From: Cryptomeria japonica
Lineage: Eukaryota > Streptophyta > Pinopsida > Cupressales > Cupressaceae
Direction: 5' to 3'
Length of the DNA: 64,000 bases
Assembly: GCF_030272615.1 (NCBI RefSeq)
Contig: NC_081408.1
Span: forward strand, 616,154,476-616,218,475
Below, piece by piece: positions 47,200 to 59,700 of the stretch. Below the pieces are notes generated by a model. It was not told the DNA's origin, ran no database searches, and was given only the letters and a program-made list of their open reading frames with translations. The translations under genes were made by a program, and so were the position numbers. Every line of letters starts with the position of its first letter. The stretch's first letter is position 1.

Positions 47200-47937
47200 A
47201 ACATCTATCATCTTTCCTAGTTTGAAAATTCTTGTCCTACAATATTTTGTAGTGTGGCCAAAATTGTTGCAAATGTAGTAGACCATGTTCTTACCTAATT
47301 GCGTAGTAGAGAGGTTTTTATTTAACTAATTTGTGCTCCTTCTCCAATTCATACTTTTGAGATCAGTTGGTGGAACAAAATAATTTCTTGACCATTTTGG
47401 GATATCTCTATTTTTGTTCCATGTATGTCCCTGTCCTACAAAAGTTCTATCCACTCTTTCATACTGATCATTATTGTTGAAAGAGAAAGAGTAGGGGCTT
47501 CCATAAGTCTGAAATGATTTTATTCTACACTCATGACTTTTGTGACCAATCTCATTACAATGATAACATATGACATTAACATCTCTTAGAGTAGAAAAAT
47601 AATTCTTTCTTCCATAACTAGGAGATGATTTGACACTTTATGTCCATAAGTTTTGCTATTCTTGTTCGAAGATAATCTAGCTTGACCTTTCTTAAGTCCT
47701 TTTCTAAATTCACTTGCTTTATGACCATATCCTTTGCATGAATAGCAACACCTAGGGAGGAGAGAATTGTTCCTTACATAATTATTTGGTTGAACAGGTG
47801 GAGGTCTTGTAGACTTGTTTTCTCTATTCCTTCTTCCTTTGTTGTTGATCTTGAGTTGTTCATTTGCAACAATCACATGTTCTAAATCCCTCTTGTTCTT
47901 AGTTTTGTAAGCACCAACAAATATTGGTCTTCTATAC

Positions 47938-49232
47938 TGTAATGGTTACCCCAAAATCCACTTCTAAAGGAAATCATAGCTATAAAGTAATTCCGTCAAA
48001 CACTTTGCTTGCAGTCCCTAATTTCTCTGTTTTTTGTGTTACAACCCTTATGACTCCGGAATGGTTTGTTGTATTGTTTTTTTTTGTGCCCTTTTAACAA
48101 GGATCTATGCATGTAACATGAATATGAAAATGAAAGCATAAACACACAACTGAAATAACCAGCACACTGTATTTATAATGATTTTCAGATTAAGTGCAAT
48201 ATTGGCAATGATACAACTCACTAAATACTCCAGCAATAGAATGGCATGAATATTGTTTTCAAAGAGTGATAGCCTGGGCCATAGCATTAGGCTGCTGCTA
48301 ACAAGATGCTACAGTACGCAGCTGCTACAGTGACGTTGCTACAGTGATGCGACTGCTACAGTGACGTGGCTGCTACAGTACACGGCTGCTACAGTGACGC
48401 GACTGCTACAGTACACGGCTGCTACAGTGACGCAGTAGCTACAGTGATATTTTATCTTCAGTCAGTCCAATGTCTTCATATATCATACCCTCAAAGTGGC
48501 ATAAGCATCAGACAAATGGAGAAGAAGTTTTCAGCAAGACATCCAATTTGCCTGTAGCTAGAAACGTGCCCAAACTGCCTGATAATGAAGCTGGTAGCAA
48601 TGGATTCCAAAGGCCAAACCCCAGGGGAATGACGTCTAGAATGTCACAAGAGAGGATAGACGTCCTCTGATGCCAAGAACATGTCTGCAACTCATACACC
48701 AATTTCTTCTCATATTCAACATATGTAATGAAGCCACAAATGCTTTCTTTTATTCTTTTTCCAAGGGTCGACTCAACTCTCATCAGCAATGTGGGATAAA
48801 AGATGAGCAATATAAAACATATATTAAAATATTCACTTATGTCTTCCTTGGGTATAGATCCCCATAAAATAAATATTAGAGTAACACTTTAATATTTTAC
48901 AATTAAATTAAATGTTACTTTAATAGAACTTCAGGCATTAAAATGTATTAGCAATCGGACTCCGAATAATGCGAGTGATAGCTCATCGAAAAGCTCTCAC
49001 CAAGGAGTATCAAATCCAAACACCAAAAGTGGCCTCCACTATGTCCTGCTGACTTACTAAAAATAGTAAGTATTCCTGAAACTGAGTAAATCAACTTCGT
49101 TTTGGCCCAAACTGGAAATGACTAGGCCAAAACACTCCAGGATCCCCTTAAACCCTTCGTTAGCCCTCGGGACCATGTATAACAAGGCTAATGCACACAC
49201 ACTTGGTCAACTGCTAAAGTGGGGACATTACA
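47938..49232 (-). repeat. Gypsy D 3' LTR (1295 bp)
   Basis: TGTAATGGTTACC ... GGGGACATTACA in plus coordinates. Partner at 54260-55554. It contains a GCTACAGT minisatellite. The small ORFs in both LTRs are mirrored between copies and are not genes. Confidence 0.9.
48302..48447. repeat. GCTACAGT minisatellite in gypsy D LTR (left)
   Basis: About nine units of 14-17 bp built on CTGCTACAGT(GACGCG/ACACGG). Substitutions between the two LTRs cluster here and just beyond it. Confidence 0.8.
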
Positions 49233-50068
49233 GTCCGCCCCCCTTGAAATTGCTTGTCCTCAAGCAATCTCAGTCCACCCTGCTGAATAACCTGCTCACT
49301 CTCCCATGTAGAATCCTCCTCCGGCAGGTCTCTCCATCTGACCAAATACTCCTTCACTATCCTGTTTCTAAGCTTCCTCTCTCTGGTGTCCAGAATAGCC
49401 TCGCGTACTAACACAAGCTTCCCCTCCTCTTCCAAAGGGGGTAAATCTGCAGAAGGCACTACACTCTGACCAATGGCTTTCTTAAGCCTAGACACATGAA
49501 ACACATTGTGCACCCGACTGCCCTCTGGAAGCTCAAGCTCATAGGCGACTTCATTCACTTTGTGAATCACCCTGTAGGGACTATAAAATCTAGGCCTCAA
49601 CTTTTCAGCTCCGCTCTTCTTGAGCGATAACTGTCTATATGGTTGTAGCCTCAAGTAAACCATATCCCCTACCTCAAAACTGCGCTCTATTCGGTGCTGA
49701 TCAGCGTATAATTTCTGTTGATTCTGGGCCTGCTGTATATTTTCCTTGAGCACTTTCAGGATGTCCTGACTATCCTGCAATAAGTTTTTGGCTTTGGGCA
49801 CTCTGCTGTCCCCCAAAACTAAATCCATGAAGCTAGGTGCGTCATAACCATAGAGTGCCATGAAAGGAGTCATCCTGATGGACATATGATAAGTGGTGTT
49901 ATAACAATACTCTCCCATATGCAACCATCTAACCCAAGCCTTTTGTTGTGCAGTTACATACTTCCTCAAATATCCCTCCACCCATTTATTCACAATCTCT
50001 GTTTGCCCATTTGTCTGCGGATCATAACTAGTGCTAGGTGTAAGATCTGTACCACACAACCTAAACAA
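49214..50068 (-). CDS. Gypsy D integrase C-terminus and chromodomain
   Basis: 284 codons, starting after a TAG at 50072-50074 that replaces a Trp codon. It begins in the integrase core (TPSTSYDPQTNGQTEIVNKW), continues with GEYCYNTTYHMS, MTPFMALYGYDAP and the GPY/F-like segment LRPRFYSPYRVIHKVNEVAY, and ends with a chromodomain (EYLVRWRDLPEEDSTWESEQ). The frame runs through the polypurine tract and stops about 19 bp inside the LTR. The chromodomain is thought to guide integration to heterochromatin. Confidence 0.85.
   Translation of the reverse strand: MFRLCGTDLTPSTSYDPQTNGQTEIVNKWVEGYLRKYVTAQQKAWVRWLHMGEYCYNTTYHMSIRMTPFMALYGYDAPSFMDLVLGDSRVPKAKNLLQDSQDILKVLKENIQQAQNQQKLYADQHRIERSFEVGDMVYLRLQPYRQLSLKKSGAEKLRPRFYSPYRVIHKVNEVAYELELPEGSRVHNVFHVSRLKKAIGQSVVPSADLPPLEEEGKLVLVREAILDTRERKLRNRIVKEYLVRWRDLPEEDSTWESEQVIQQGGLRLLEDKQFQGGRTVMSPL
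49236..49249 (-). other. Polypurine tract of gypsy D
   Basis: Minus-strand TTTCAAGGGGGGCG, three bases before the LTR start TGTAATGTCCCC. It is also coding, giving the FQGG part of the pol C-terminus. Confidence 0.75.
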
Positions 50069-50085
50069 CTCCTACCAAAAAACAC

Positions 50086-50880
50086 TCATAAACTTACTAT
50101 CCCGATCACTGACAATGAATCTGAGCAACCCATGTAACCTGAATATCTCTCTAAAAAAAGATCAACCACCTGTGCTGCTGTGTAAATGGACGGAATAGCA
50201 AAGAAGTGAGCAAACTTCGTCAAACGGTCCACCACCACATAGATGCAATCCCTTCCCTGCACTCGTGGTAAACCAGTGATGAAGTCCATCGAAATACTTT
50301 CCCATTTCCTATCAGGAATGGGCAAGGGCTGTAATAAACCTACAGGAAATGTGTGCTCTCCCTTATTCTGTTGACAAACCGCACACTCCCTGACATACCT
50401 TTGAACATCATCCTTGAGCCCTCTCCATGAGAACCGCTCTCGGATCTGCCTGTAGGTCTTGAAGATCCCCGGATGCCCAGCTGTGGGTGCATCATGAAAT
50501 GCCTTCAGTATCACCTCTCTCAAATGTGATGACAAAATCAAATAAACCCTGTCCCAAACTCTGATCAATCCATCTATCACCTCATAGCGATCATCCTGTA
50601 TAGTACCTAAAATCAATCCAGAAGCCCAAGCATCTCTGACATACTCTGCTATAATCCGATCTCTCCAATCTCCTGAAATCTCTGCCAAAGCACATAAGTG
50701 AGGTCTCCGAGATAAGGCATCAGCCACCACGTTTTTCTTACCTTTGACAAACTCAATGTCAAAGTCATAAGCCTGCAATTTAGTAACCCATTTCTGTTGC
50801 CGGTCATTAAGATCACACTGGTTCATGAAGTATTTAATACTGTTGTGATCAGTTTTGATCACAAAATGCCCACCTACCAA
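50086..50880 (-). CDS. Gypsy D RNase H end and integrase N-terminus
   Basis: 264 codons between a TGA at 50881 (a Trp codon turned stop, in LAKY*SYLVGG) and a frameshift near 50.13 kb. It holds the RNase H end (FVIKTDHNSIKYFM, KKNVVADALSRRPH), the integrase HHCC finger (HDAPTAGHPGIFKTY ... CAVCQQNK) and the first catalytic Asp region (ISMDFITGLPRVQGRDCIYV). The second Asp (VSDRDSKF) is encoded in the next frame. Confidence 0.85.
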   Translation of the reverse strand: MVGGHFVIKTDHNSIKYFMNQCDLNDRQQKWVTKLQAYDFDIEFVKGKKNVVADALSRRPHLCALAEISGDWRDRIIAEYVRDAWASGLILGTIQDDRYEVIDGLIRVWDRVYLILSSHLREVILKAFHDAPTAGHPGIFKTYRQIRERFSWRGLKDDVQRYVRECAVCQQNKGEHTFPVGLLQPLPIPDRKWESISMDFITGLPRVQGRDCIYVVVDRLTKFAHFFAIPSIYTAAQVVDLFLERYSGYMGCSDSLSVIGIVSL

Positions 50881-51074
50881 ATATGATCAGTATTTGGCCA
50901 ATGCATGCATTATGGCCAACATCTCCCGGTCATAGACAGAATAACTCCTCTCAACTCCCCGGAGCTTCCTACTCTCGAATGCAATGGGATGCTTCTCCTG
51001 CATCAATACTGCTCCAATCCCATCACCCGATGCATCACAATGAAGCTCAAAAGGCTTCGTGAAATCTGGTAGAG

Positions 51075-54000
51075 CTAGAACTGGAATGAAGACATTACCT
51101 GCTTGAAATGCTCAAAACACCTTTGTGCTGCCCCTGTCCACACAAAGGCCCCTTTCTTGGTGAGATCTGTCAAAGGCGCTGCCATCTGTGAAAAACCCTT
51201 AACAAACCTTCTGTAGAATTCGCAAAGACCAAAGAATCCCTTAAGTTGTGTGAGGTTCGTAGGAGTAGGCCAATCAACTATAGCTCTAATCTTTTCAGGG
51301 TCTACTCGAACTCCATCTGCACTAATAATATGCCCAAGGTATAGTAATTCTGTCATACCAAACTCACACTTAGACTCCTTGGCATAAAAAGACTCTCTCT
51401 CTAGGATAGATAATACCTCCTCCAAATGCTGTGAATGTTCCTCCCAGGTCTTACTGAAGACCAAGATGTCATCAAAGAAGATCAAGACAAATCTCCTCAA
51501 CTGCTCCTTGAATACCTGGTTCATACAACTCTGAAATGTAGCGGGTGCATTGGTTAGTCCAAATGGCATAACCATAAACTCAAAGTGGCCATAGTGACAT
51601 CGGAAGGTAGTTTTCTCAATGTCCTCTGCCCTCATCTTGACCTGATGGTATCCAGACCGTAAGTCTATTTTGGTGAAAAAGCATACTCCATGCAATTCAT
51701 CAATCAACTCATCAATCCGAGGAATGGGATATCTGTTTTTTATTGTTTTCTTATTCAATGCCCTATAATCGATGCACATGCGCATTGTCCCATCCTTCTT
51801 CTTTACCAGAACTACAGCTGAAGCAAAGGGGCTTTTGCTAGGCTTGATGTGCCCCATTTCCAACAATTCCTTAATTGCCTTCTCTATCTCATCTTTATGT
51901 TTCTTAGGATGACGATAGGGAGTGATCATCACTGGTTTGGCTCCCTCCTCGAGCTCAATAACATGCTCTGCACCCCTGTCAGGAGGAACCCCGTGAGGAA
52001 TATCACTGAATACCTTGGCATGTCTGTCAAGAATCTCCTGTATATCTGGTGGATGACTCTTCACTCGAGGCTCCGGTGAAGATGGCATAACTAAGCACTC
52101 TGTTGCCCACTCTATGTCATTATGCCGAAGAAGTCTCTTCATTCTCCTCAAAGAGACTACCCTGCAACTCCCATCTAAAAGTCCCCTGAGAACAATAGTC
52201 CTACCCTCATGCTGAAACCTCATTTCCAACTTCGCTAGGTTGAAAGTGAACTCAACCAGCGATGCCATCCATGTCATACCGAGGATGACATCGTAATCTC
52301 CCATGTCCACGACATAGAAATCATCCTCCAACTCGTAGCCATCTCCAAATCTAATGTAAAGATTCGAAACCTTCTGAGTACATAAAAGCTTTTGGCCATT
52401 AGCCACCATGACTCTAAAACCATCATGCTCCTTTGTCTGTAAGCCTCTCCTGGCTACCAACTGTGTATCTATAAAGTTATGCGTAGCCCCAGTGTCAATG
52501 AGAGATATCACTTTCTGCCCCTGAATAGTATCCCTGACCTTAAATGTGATTGCCTTTTGGGCCCCTGTCAAGCGTGCCAACGATCTATCATCCTTAGGAA
52601 TGCTGCTCTCCTTTATCGTGTTACCCTTATCTGAATCGGAGTGCTGATCCTGCCCCTCTGACTCTGACTCCTCTGCTGAAAAATACTCCATTTGATTTGC
52701 CTTAGCCTTGAGAGGGCATTTATGAGATAAGTCCCAAGGCTCTCTACACTGGAAGCACAGTTTCTTCTTTCGTAGTTCATTCAAGGTTTCACTGTCTAGT
52801 CCTTTTGATCCTTCTTTGGGTTTGTTATACTCTTTCTGAAATGGTTTTTTGTCTTTGTCCTTACGGTAGGAAGAATCTGTTGAAAGGTATTTTCCTTTGT
52901 ATACCGAAGGGGCTAAATCTCGTGCCTTTTTAGTTGCTTCTGCTAAGGTGAGTGGATCATGTCCCTTCACCCAACCACGTAATGGATCAGCAAGCCCATC
53001 ACAAAATAACACTACCAATCTCTTAGGAGAGATATCAGTAACAAGTACAGACAAACGCTGAAACTCGGTGATGTAAGCATCCACAGAACCTGACTGTTTT
53101 AACTGTGCTAGCTCCTTGAAATGTAACTCGGGATCCCTAGTGTCAAATCTCTCAATCAATCTTTCTGTGAATTCCTCATAGGATGTAATCTGATTATGCC
53201 CCAGAGTCACCATGCCATGATGCCACCATTCATGCGCAATGCCATCCAAATGCATAGCCGCATACTTGATAGCCTCATCCTCAGGCATAGGATTTAGCTG
53301 CAAGTATGTATCTACCTTCTGCACCCAAGCTCGTGTGGTCATCTTCCATAAAGCATCATAATAAGGCAAGGAAAGTTTTCCAACTTTCTTTCTCAGCTCA
53401 AAATTCTGATTCCTCCCTCCTGCTCTAGGCATATGTCTCATCCTCAAGTCCATATAATCTCTGAGGGAAATATCTGCCTGAAACTCAGGTCCACTGGCCT
53501 CCCAGTCCCTCCTGAACTGACCCTGTAACTCAGTAATCTGCGGTTCGTTCACTGGTTGAGCCAGATCCCTAGGTGGGAAGGTGGGTAGAAGAGGTCTCAA
53601 GCTCGCTGTTCGAGCTGGGCGTGCAACGTGTCTAAAGTTATCCGCCTCATTCCCATTGTTGCCATGTCCATTATTACCATTAATGTTATTCTCAGGGCCA
53701 TTGTTGTTGCCTCGGCCTCCATTATTATCATCGCCCCTATTGTTATCGTTTCCCCCATTGTTATTGTTTCCATTGTTGGCATCACCTGGATTAATATTGA
53801 CGCCCATCTATCTAGCCATAAGCTGCAACATCATGTCCATTCGCCTATTCTGCTCCTGCTGCATACGCTGCCCTTGCTCTAATGTACCCAGTAACTGTCT
53901 GAACATTACCTCTCCCTGATCTGGACCGGTATTCCTATCATCTCGGTCACCCATACTGCTGTCTTGATCAAAGAATATCTCCTCTATGTCTGTATGACTG

Positions 54001-54107
54001 GATTCTATGTCCACTTGTACGGATGAACTAGACTGCTCGCTCTGTGAGTTCAAATTCCTGTTTTGTCTTGCTTTGGTATGGCGGAAGTTATAAGGCCCCT
54101 GTTGCAT
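51075..54107 (-). CDS. Gypsy D gag, protease and reverse transcriptase
   Basis: One frame from 54107, with a TAG at 53808-53810, and then 910 open codons from 53807. Gag has an Asn/Gly-rich N-terminus and a retrotransposon gag domain ([35 protein letters not shown]). Then comes the finger [14 protein letters not shown], a protease ([15 protein letters not shown]) and reverse transcriptase: [52 protein letters not shown], the FFDD box ([14 protein letters not shown]) near 51.48 kb, and ECEFG/YLGH-type motifs. A frameshift near 51.08 kb moves the RNase H start ([18 protein letters not shown]) into another frame. Confidence 0.88.
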
Positions 54108-54246
54108 GCTTAAACAAACATGCTTAGCATGTTTTTAATTCATTAATTTCTGATTTTAGTGTTTTGATATTTTGTCAAACACTTTTCCCTCTATCTGGCT
54201 GTTCCAAAGTTTCTTGTAAGACCTCCATAGGATGGCAAAACTTATA

Positions 54247-54258
54247 GCTCTGATACCA
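54247..54258 (-). other. Primer-binding site of gypsy D
   Basis: Minus-strand TGGTATCAGAGC, an exact match to the usual initiator tRNA-Met complement, one base after the LTR. Confidence 0.88.
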
Positions 54259-54259
54259 C

Positions 54260-55554
54260 TGTAATGGTTACCCCAAAATCCACTTCTAAAGGAAATCACA
54301 GCTATAAAGTAATTCCGTCAAACACTTTGCTTGCAGTCCCTAATTTCTCTGTTTTTTGTGTTACAACCCTTATGACTTCGGAATGGTTTGTTGTATTGTT
54401 TTTTTTTGTGCCCTTTTAACAAGGATCTATGCATGTAACATGAATATGAAAATGAAAGCATAAACACACAACTGAAATAACCAGCACACTGTATTTATAA
54501 TGATTTTTAGATTAAGTGCAATATTGGCAATGATACAACTCACTAAATACTCCAGCAATAGAATGGCATGAATATTGTTTTCAAAGAGTGATAGCCTGGG
54601 CCATAGCATTAGGCTACTGCTAACAAGATGCTATAGTACGCAGCTGCTACAATGACGTTGCTACAGTGACCCGACTGCTACAGTGACGTGACTGCTACAG
54701 TACACAGCTGCTACAGTGACGCGGCTGCTACAGTACACGGCTGCTACAGTGACACGGCTACTACAGTGATATTTTATCTTCAGTCAGTCCAATGTCTTCA
54801 TATATCATCCCCTCAAAGTGGCATAAGGATCGGACAAATGGAGAAGAAGTTTTGAGCAAGACATCCAATCTGCCTATAGCTAGAAACGTGCCCAAACTGC
54901 CTGATAATGGAGCTGGTAGCAATGGATTCCAAAGGCCAAACCCCAGGGGAATGACGTCTAGAATGTCACAAGAGAGGATAGATGTCCTCTGATGCCAAGA
55001 ACGTGTCTGCAACTCATACACCACTTTCTTCTCATATTCAACATATGTAATGAAGCCACAAACGCTTTCTTTTATTCTTTTTCCAAGGGTCGACTCAACT
55101 CTCATCAACAATGTGGGATAAAAGATGAGCAATATAAAACATATATTAAAATATTCACTTATGTCTTCCTTGGGTATAGATCCCCATAAAATAAATATTA
55201 GAGTAACACTTTAATATTTTACAATTAAATTAAATGTTACTTTAATAGAACTTCAGGCATTAAAATGTATTAGCAATCGGACTCCGAATAATGCGAGTGA
55301 TAGCTCGTCCGAAAGCTCTCACCAAGGAGTATCAAATCCAAACACCAAAACTGGCCTCCACTATGTCCTGCTGACTTACTAAAAATAGTAAGTATGCCTG
55401 AAACTGAGTAAATCAACTTCGTTTTGGCCCAAACTGGAAATGACTAGGCCAAAACACTCCAGGATCCCCTTAAACCCTTCGTTAGCCCTCGAGACCATGT
55501 ATAAAAAGGCTAACGCACACACACTTGGTCAACTGCTAAAGTGGGGACATTACA
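54260..55554 (-). repeat. Gypsy D 5' LTR (1295 bp)
   Basis: Same length and ends as 47938-49232. Confidence 0.9.
54624..54769. repeat. GCTACAGT minisatellite in gypsy D LTR (right)
   Basis: Counterpart of 48302-48447, with about a dozen base differences but the same number of units. Confidence 0.8.
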
Positions 55555-56780
55555 TATACCTCCTTGTGTTCTTATCTCTGATGAAGATATTTTCATTCAG
55601 CTTACCTTTTCCATTTGAATCAACATTATTCTTTCTTGTAGCAACAACCCGTGTCTTCAAACTATCAGCATTAGTAGTCAAATCTATTTTCTTTCTTGGA
55701 GCATTCTTGACTGTGAAGGTTTGTCTATTACCGTTTTCACTTTAAGAGGAAAAGTGTATCTCCTTCTTAGATGATTCCTTGCTGGTAGAACATTGACCAT
55801 CCTCATATCCAATACCTGTAGTATCCTTTGAATGATTTTGTTTGCACAACATTTCATCCAATGCATTGGATCTTCCCTCATATTTCATTCTTTTCTTGAG
55901 AACATCGTTACATTTTTAAAGTTCATTTCTAAGGTTCACAACTTCTTGCTCCAACTTTTGACACTCCTCCTTGGCATCCAAGTTTGACTTTGCCACTTCA
56001 TACATCTTCTTGGCTTCTTCCAATTGAATTTTTAGATTAGTAATAGTTTGTTCTTACTCTTCAAGACATTCATTTAATTTTCTTTGCTCCCCAATAGCAA
56101 AATTCTTGAGCTTTCTAGTCTCTTTTCTTAAACTCTTAATATCTTCAAGAGCACACACCAACTCTCCTTCAAGATCTACTTCAACTTCAATTTCATCTTC
56201 CTCATCACTATCAAGAGAGCTATGATTTTCAAATTTAGATTTGCACTCTCTTCTTGATGTATGTCCTTCATTTAGATCCTCTTGTACCACAAAGCGAAGT
56301 TTTTTCTTCATCTCTACTACTGCAATGAACTAATCTAGGTTTATCATCAGCACATTTTCCTGCTCCTTTCTTCTTCTTCTTCCTTGTAAAATATGTTCTA
56401 GGAGTACTAGGCTCTTCTCCATAGATTTTCTTCATCTTTTCCCACATATTCTTTGCATAATTACATCCTTTGACCTTCAAAGACTCTGCATCACATAGCC
56501 CTCTGAGAATAGCCCTCATGGCTTCAACATTTCTCTCATATTTTCTTTTTGCATCAGGGTTAGTTGGAAGAATAATAGGGACACAGTATCCATTCTTTAT
56601 TGACATCCAAACAACATAACCTAAGGAGGACAAATAGACTTCCATTCCTAAACTCCAAGAGACATAGTTGATGTCATCAAACATTGGTACACCAGCAAAG
56701 GAGAAACTATTCCTAGACATTGTGTTCAAACACCAGAATCTACCCAAGCTAAAGAAACATTATCTGATCGGGAACCTAGT

Positions 56781-56792
56781 GCTCTCATACCA
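56781..56792 (-). other. Primer-binding site, array C copy 1
   Basis: On the minus strand TGGTATGAGAGC, two bases after the LTR end CTTCA; one base off TGGTATCAGAGC. Confidence 0.75.
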
Positions 56793-56794
56793 AT

Positions 56795-59700
56795 TGAAGG
56801 AACACAATGAGGTCACTGAGAGGGGGAGTGAGTCAGTGAATATTTAAAACTTTAAATCAAACTATGCAAATACTGATAATGCAAATGGATTAAAGGCACA
56901 TGCACACAAATGCAATCCACATAACACAAGGATGTACGAGGAAAACCCAATGTGGGGAAAACCTTTGCGAGAAAAGTTGTTGGAGTCTACTTCCAATCTA
57001 GCCTCACAATGAAAAACTGATTACAAATTTTATGGGTACCAACCTAAAGGAGCACCAACCCCTGAAGTTTATGGGCACCTACCCAAAGGAGCACTAACCC
57101 CTGACTTTATGAGCACCTACTAAAAGGAGCACCTACCCCTGCTCTGAGAACCCACTCAGATAAATACATTGATTGAATAAGTTAATTTGATTACAATAAA
57201 AAACACCTTGTTACAATTGAGTTTTGTAACCATTAGCATATAGATTTTAAACACTCACTGCTGCTCTATGATGTTGTCCCCTTGTTATGTCTTTTCTGCC
57301 TTCTAGCCTCTACACATCATCAAAGTCTTCTAATCTTTTCTTCTATTCCTCTTTCTGACGACTTCTCTCTTTCTCTTCACTAGCACTTCACTCCCCATGC
57401 ACTGAATTATGTCTTCTTTAACACTCCTCTCAACTCTATATACTGCTCTCTTTGTTTTGTGCACTTCTGCCTTTTGAATTACATACCTCTCTCTCCTCTT
57501 TAACTTTGTTCTCTTCTGCTCTTCTTCTTATCCCTACACTATCTCTCTAATTAACACATTTTTACTTAAAATATGCCTTCAACATTCCCTCTTTAGCATT
57601 TTCTATTTTCTCTTCTTTTGTTGCTTTTTCATTCTACACACTGCTCACACTCTTTCCTCTTTCACTCCACACAATCTTCTTCTCTCTGTCTACTATTTAA
57701 CTCTACATGACATTATCTGATCTCTGCCTGATGCTATGTTTTAACTTTTTCATACTTTGTGTGACTAACTCACTCTATGACTTGCTTCTACACTCTTTCT
57801 TCTAGTTTCTAGTTTCTACTATTCTTTGCTTCACACACAACTCACACATTGTTTTTTTCATCTCTGTGCCTGCATGCATATCTTAACTCATCTACCTACA
57901 CTTTTTGTCCAAATTTTCAAACCTTACTATACATACAAAGATATTCCCTTCAAAGGGATATTCAAAATTAATTCTTCTCGTGCTATGTAGAAAAATAGTC
58001 CTGTGGCCGCCCTCATTAATTGTATAATATTATCTCGTTGGATCTACCTCTGAATTTAGATTACTACAATTAGTCATCTTCACCTGCCTTTTTGACTTGG
58101 TGTCTAGTCGATTTGAGGACATTAGACATTTCATGTCACAAACATTTCATGTATGTGCTATCTCATGACAGAAGATCTTCTAATCTTTTTGGAGCCACTA
58201 ACATCTACATCTTGTTCTTCATTAACTGCAACCATCTTCTATTTCTATCTATGATCAAATTTGATTGGACTGCAGCCAACCATGTTTGGATTTTATTCGT
58301 TCCATAAGATCATGAAATCCATCTCTGCAAAAAAGTCTTTCATCCAAATGGACATTTGTTTATTTTGCATGCTCCATGTCCTTTGTATTTTCACGTAACG
58401 CATCTGGTCAACCTAGGTAAAATGCCCACGTGGACAATTCAACTATCGGGTTGCACTGGAGTGTTAAAATCTTGTGATTGATTTGGTAAAAAATGTCACT
58501 TGTGGTTTTATCGACAAGAGTTCTCTTGCTGACAACAAACTAAAACCTTGTTGCTATGACAAGAAAGGGTCGACATGTAGTCTCTTAGGTTCTGTCAAAG
58601 AGAGTAAGTCTCACCGAAAAAGAATCCATGTCGCCAAGACACCGTTGTTGTCACACCAAAGAAAAACCAACATTGGCAAGAGCACGAGTCCATCACACCA
58701 AAAAGAGGTATTTCGGTGTAGTTCAAAGGGGTGAGGAGAAGGAAGAGACATCTTGCCAAAAGGCAAGGTCGCCTTGAAAAGCCTTTTGCCGCCACTCCAC
58801 TAAGGGGCACACACACACACATAATAGCCAACCCGCGATTGCCACATAGGCATATTCAAGCAGAAATATAAAGCGGGCTCGACAGGAGTGATGAGGTCAC
58901 ATGGGGCACAAACAGACCAAATTGTGCCCACCAACTGGATGCCTATAGACACAAGGACAAAGTGGGCCGGACTATTGGAGATCAAAGATCGACCAGAAGT
59001 CAGAACTGAGAACAAAATGACTTCAATTTTTTTAGTCGGATGCAATCACACGACATAAGACATGAGATGCTTGGCGAGGGCCACATTGGAGATAGGAGGA
59101 TCAGGAGAACCACAAACTTGGGAATAAAAGCGACACACTTCCATTTTTTTAGTCGAACGCGATAGGCCGATAAGAGACTTGGCTAGGACCCACACGAAAC
59201 CCTCACGGACAATGTGGACCAATGAACGACTGTCAGGTTGATGCCGATGGACACAAGGATGAGGTGGGCCTGACAAAAGTGATGATGTCGCACCACCCAA
59301 AAAAGCATTTCGGCATAACTTATACCTGTCGATAAGAGAAGAAGAGGGTCTTGCCGATAGTGTAAGTTACCCTAAAATTAAAATCATATCACCAAGACTG
59401 AGGCCTTGTCACACTGAAAAAAAAAGGAGCTATCGGTATAACCACAAAGTGTCGATGAGAAGTAAAACCACTCTTACTGATAGAGTATGTCTCATCGACA
59501 CAAAGTGTTGGCAACAATGCAACAAACTAGGAGGGGGGGTGAATCAATTTTATCACAGACTTAACTAAACTCAAACACAAATTCAAATCTGATAATTAAT
59601 AATGAAAGCATAAATCAACACCACATCAATAACACACATAACACTAAGATTTTTAATGTGGAAAACCCAGTTAAGGGAAAAACCACGGTGGGAACCTACC

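Larger units (their letters stand above)
47938..55554 (-). mobile_element. Gypsy D: full-length chromovirus with TSD
   Basis: 7617 bp, flanked by TATAC at 47933-47937 and 55555-55559. The two LTRs are each 1295 bp and differ by about 36 substitutions by my count (about 97% identical), with no indels. The minus-strand order is LTR, initiator-Met primer site, gag-protease-RT-RNase H-integrase-chromodomain, polypurine tract, LTR. This is a Tekay/Reina-like chromovirus. It is nested in array C copy 1 gag. A few stops and frameshifts make it inactive. Confidence 0.9.
47200..56720 (-). pseudogene. Array C copy 1 gag, split by chromovirus D
   Basis: Starts at 56720 (MSRNSFSFAGVPMFDDINYV), close to the primer site. 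The N-terminal gag domain is well kept: EVYLSSLGYVVWMSIKNGY, AMRAILRGLCDAESLKVKG, MWEKMKKIYGEEPSTP. A coiled-coil-like acidic segment follows (56311-56054). The frame is cut at 55560 by gypsy D and resumes at 47937 with basic linker and knuckles CYSCKGYGHKASEF (last Cys lost), CYHCNEIGHKSHEC (intact, about 47524-47570) and YYICNNFGHTTKYC (first Cys is Tyr). Several stops and shifts are present. Confidence 0.65.

Noticed and set aside
47938-48557. Repeated small ORFs in the two gypsy D LTRs
   Set aside because: They mirror each other because the LTRs are duplicates; they include the GCTACAGT minisatellite and show no domain.
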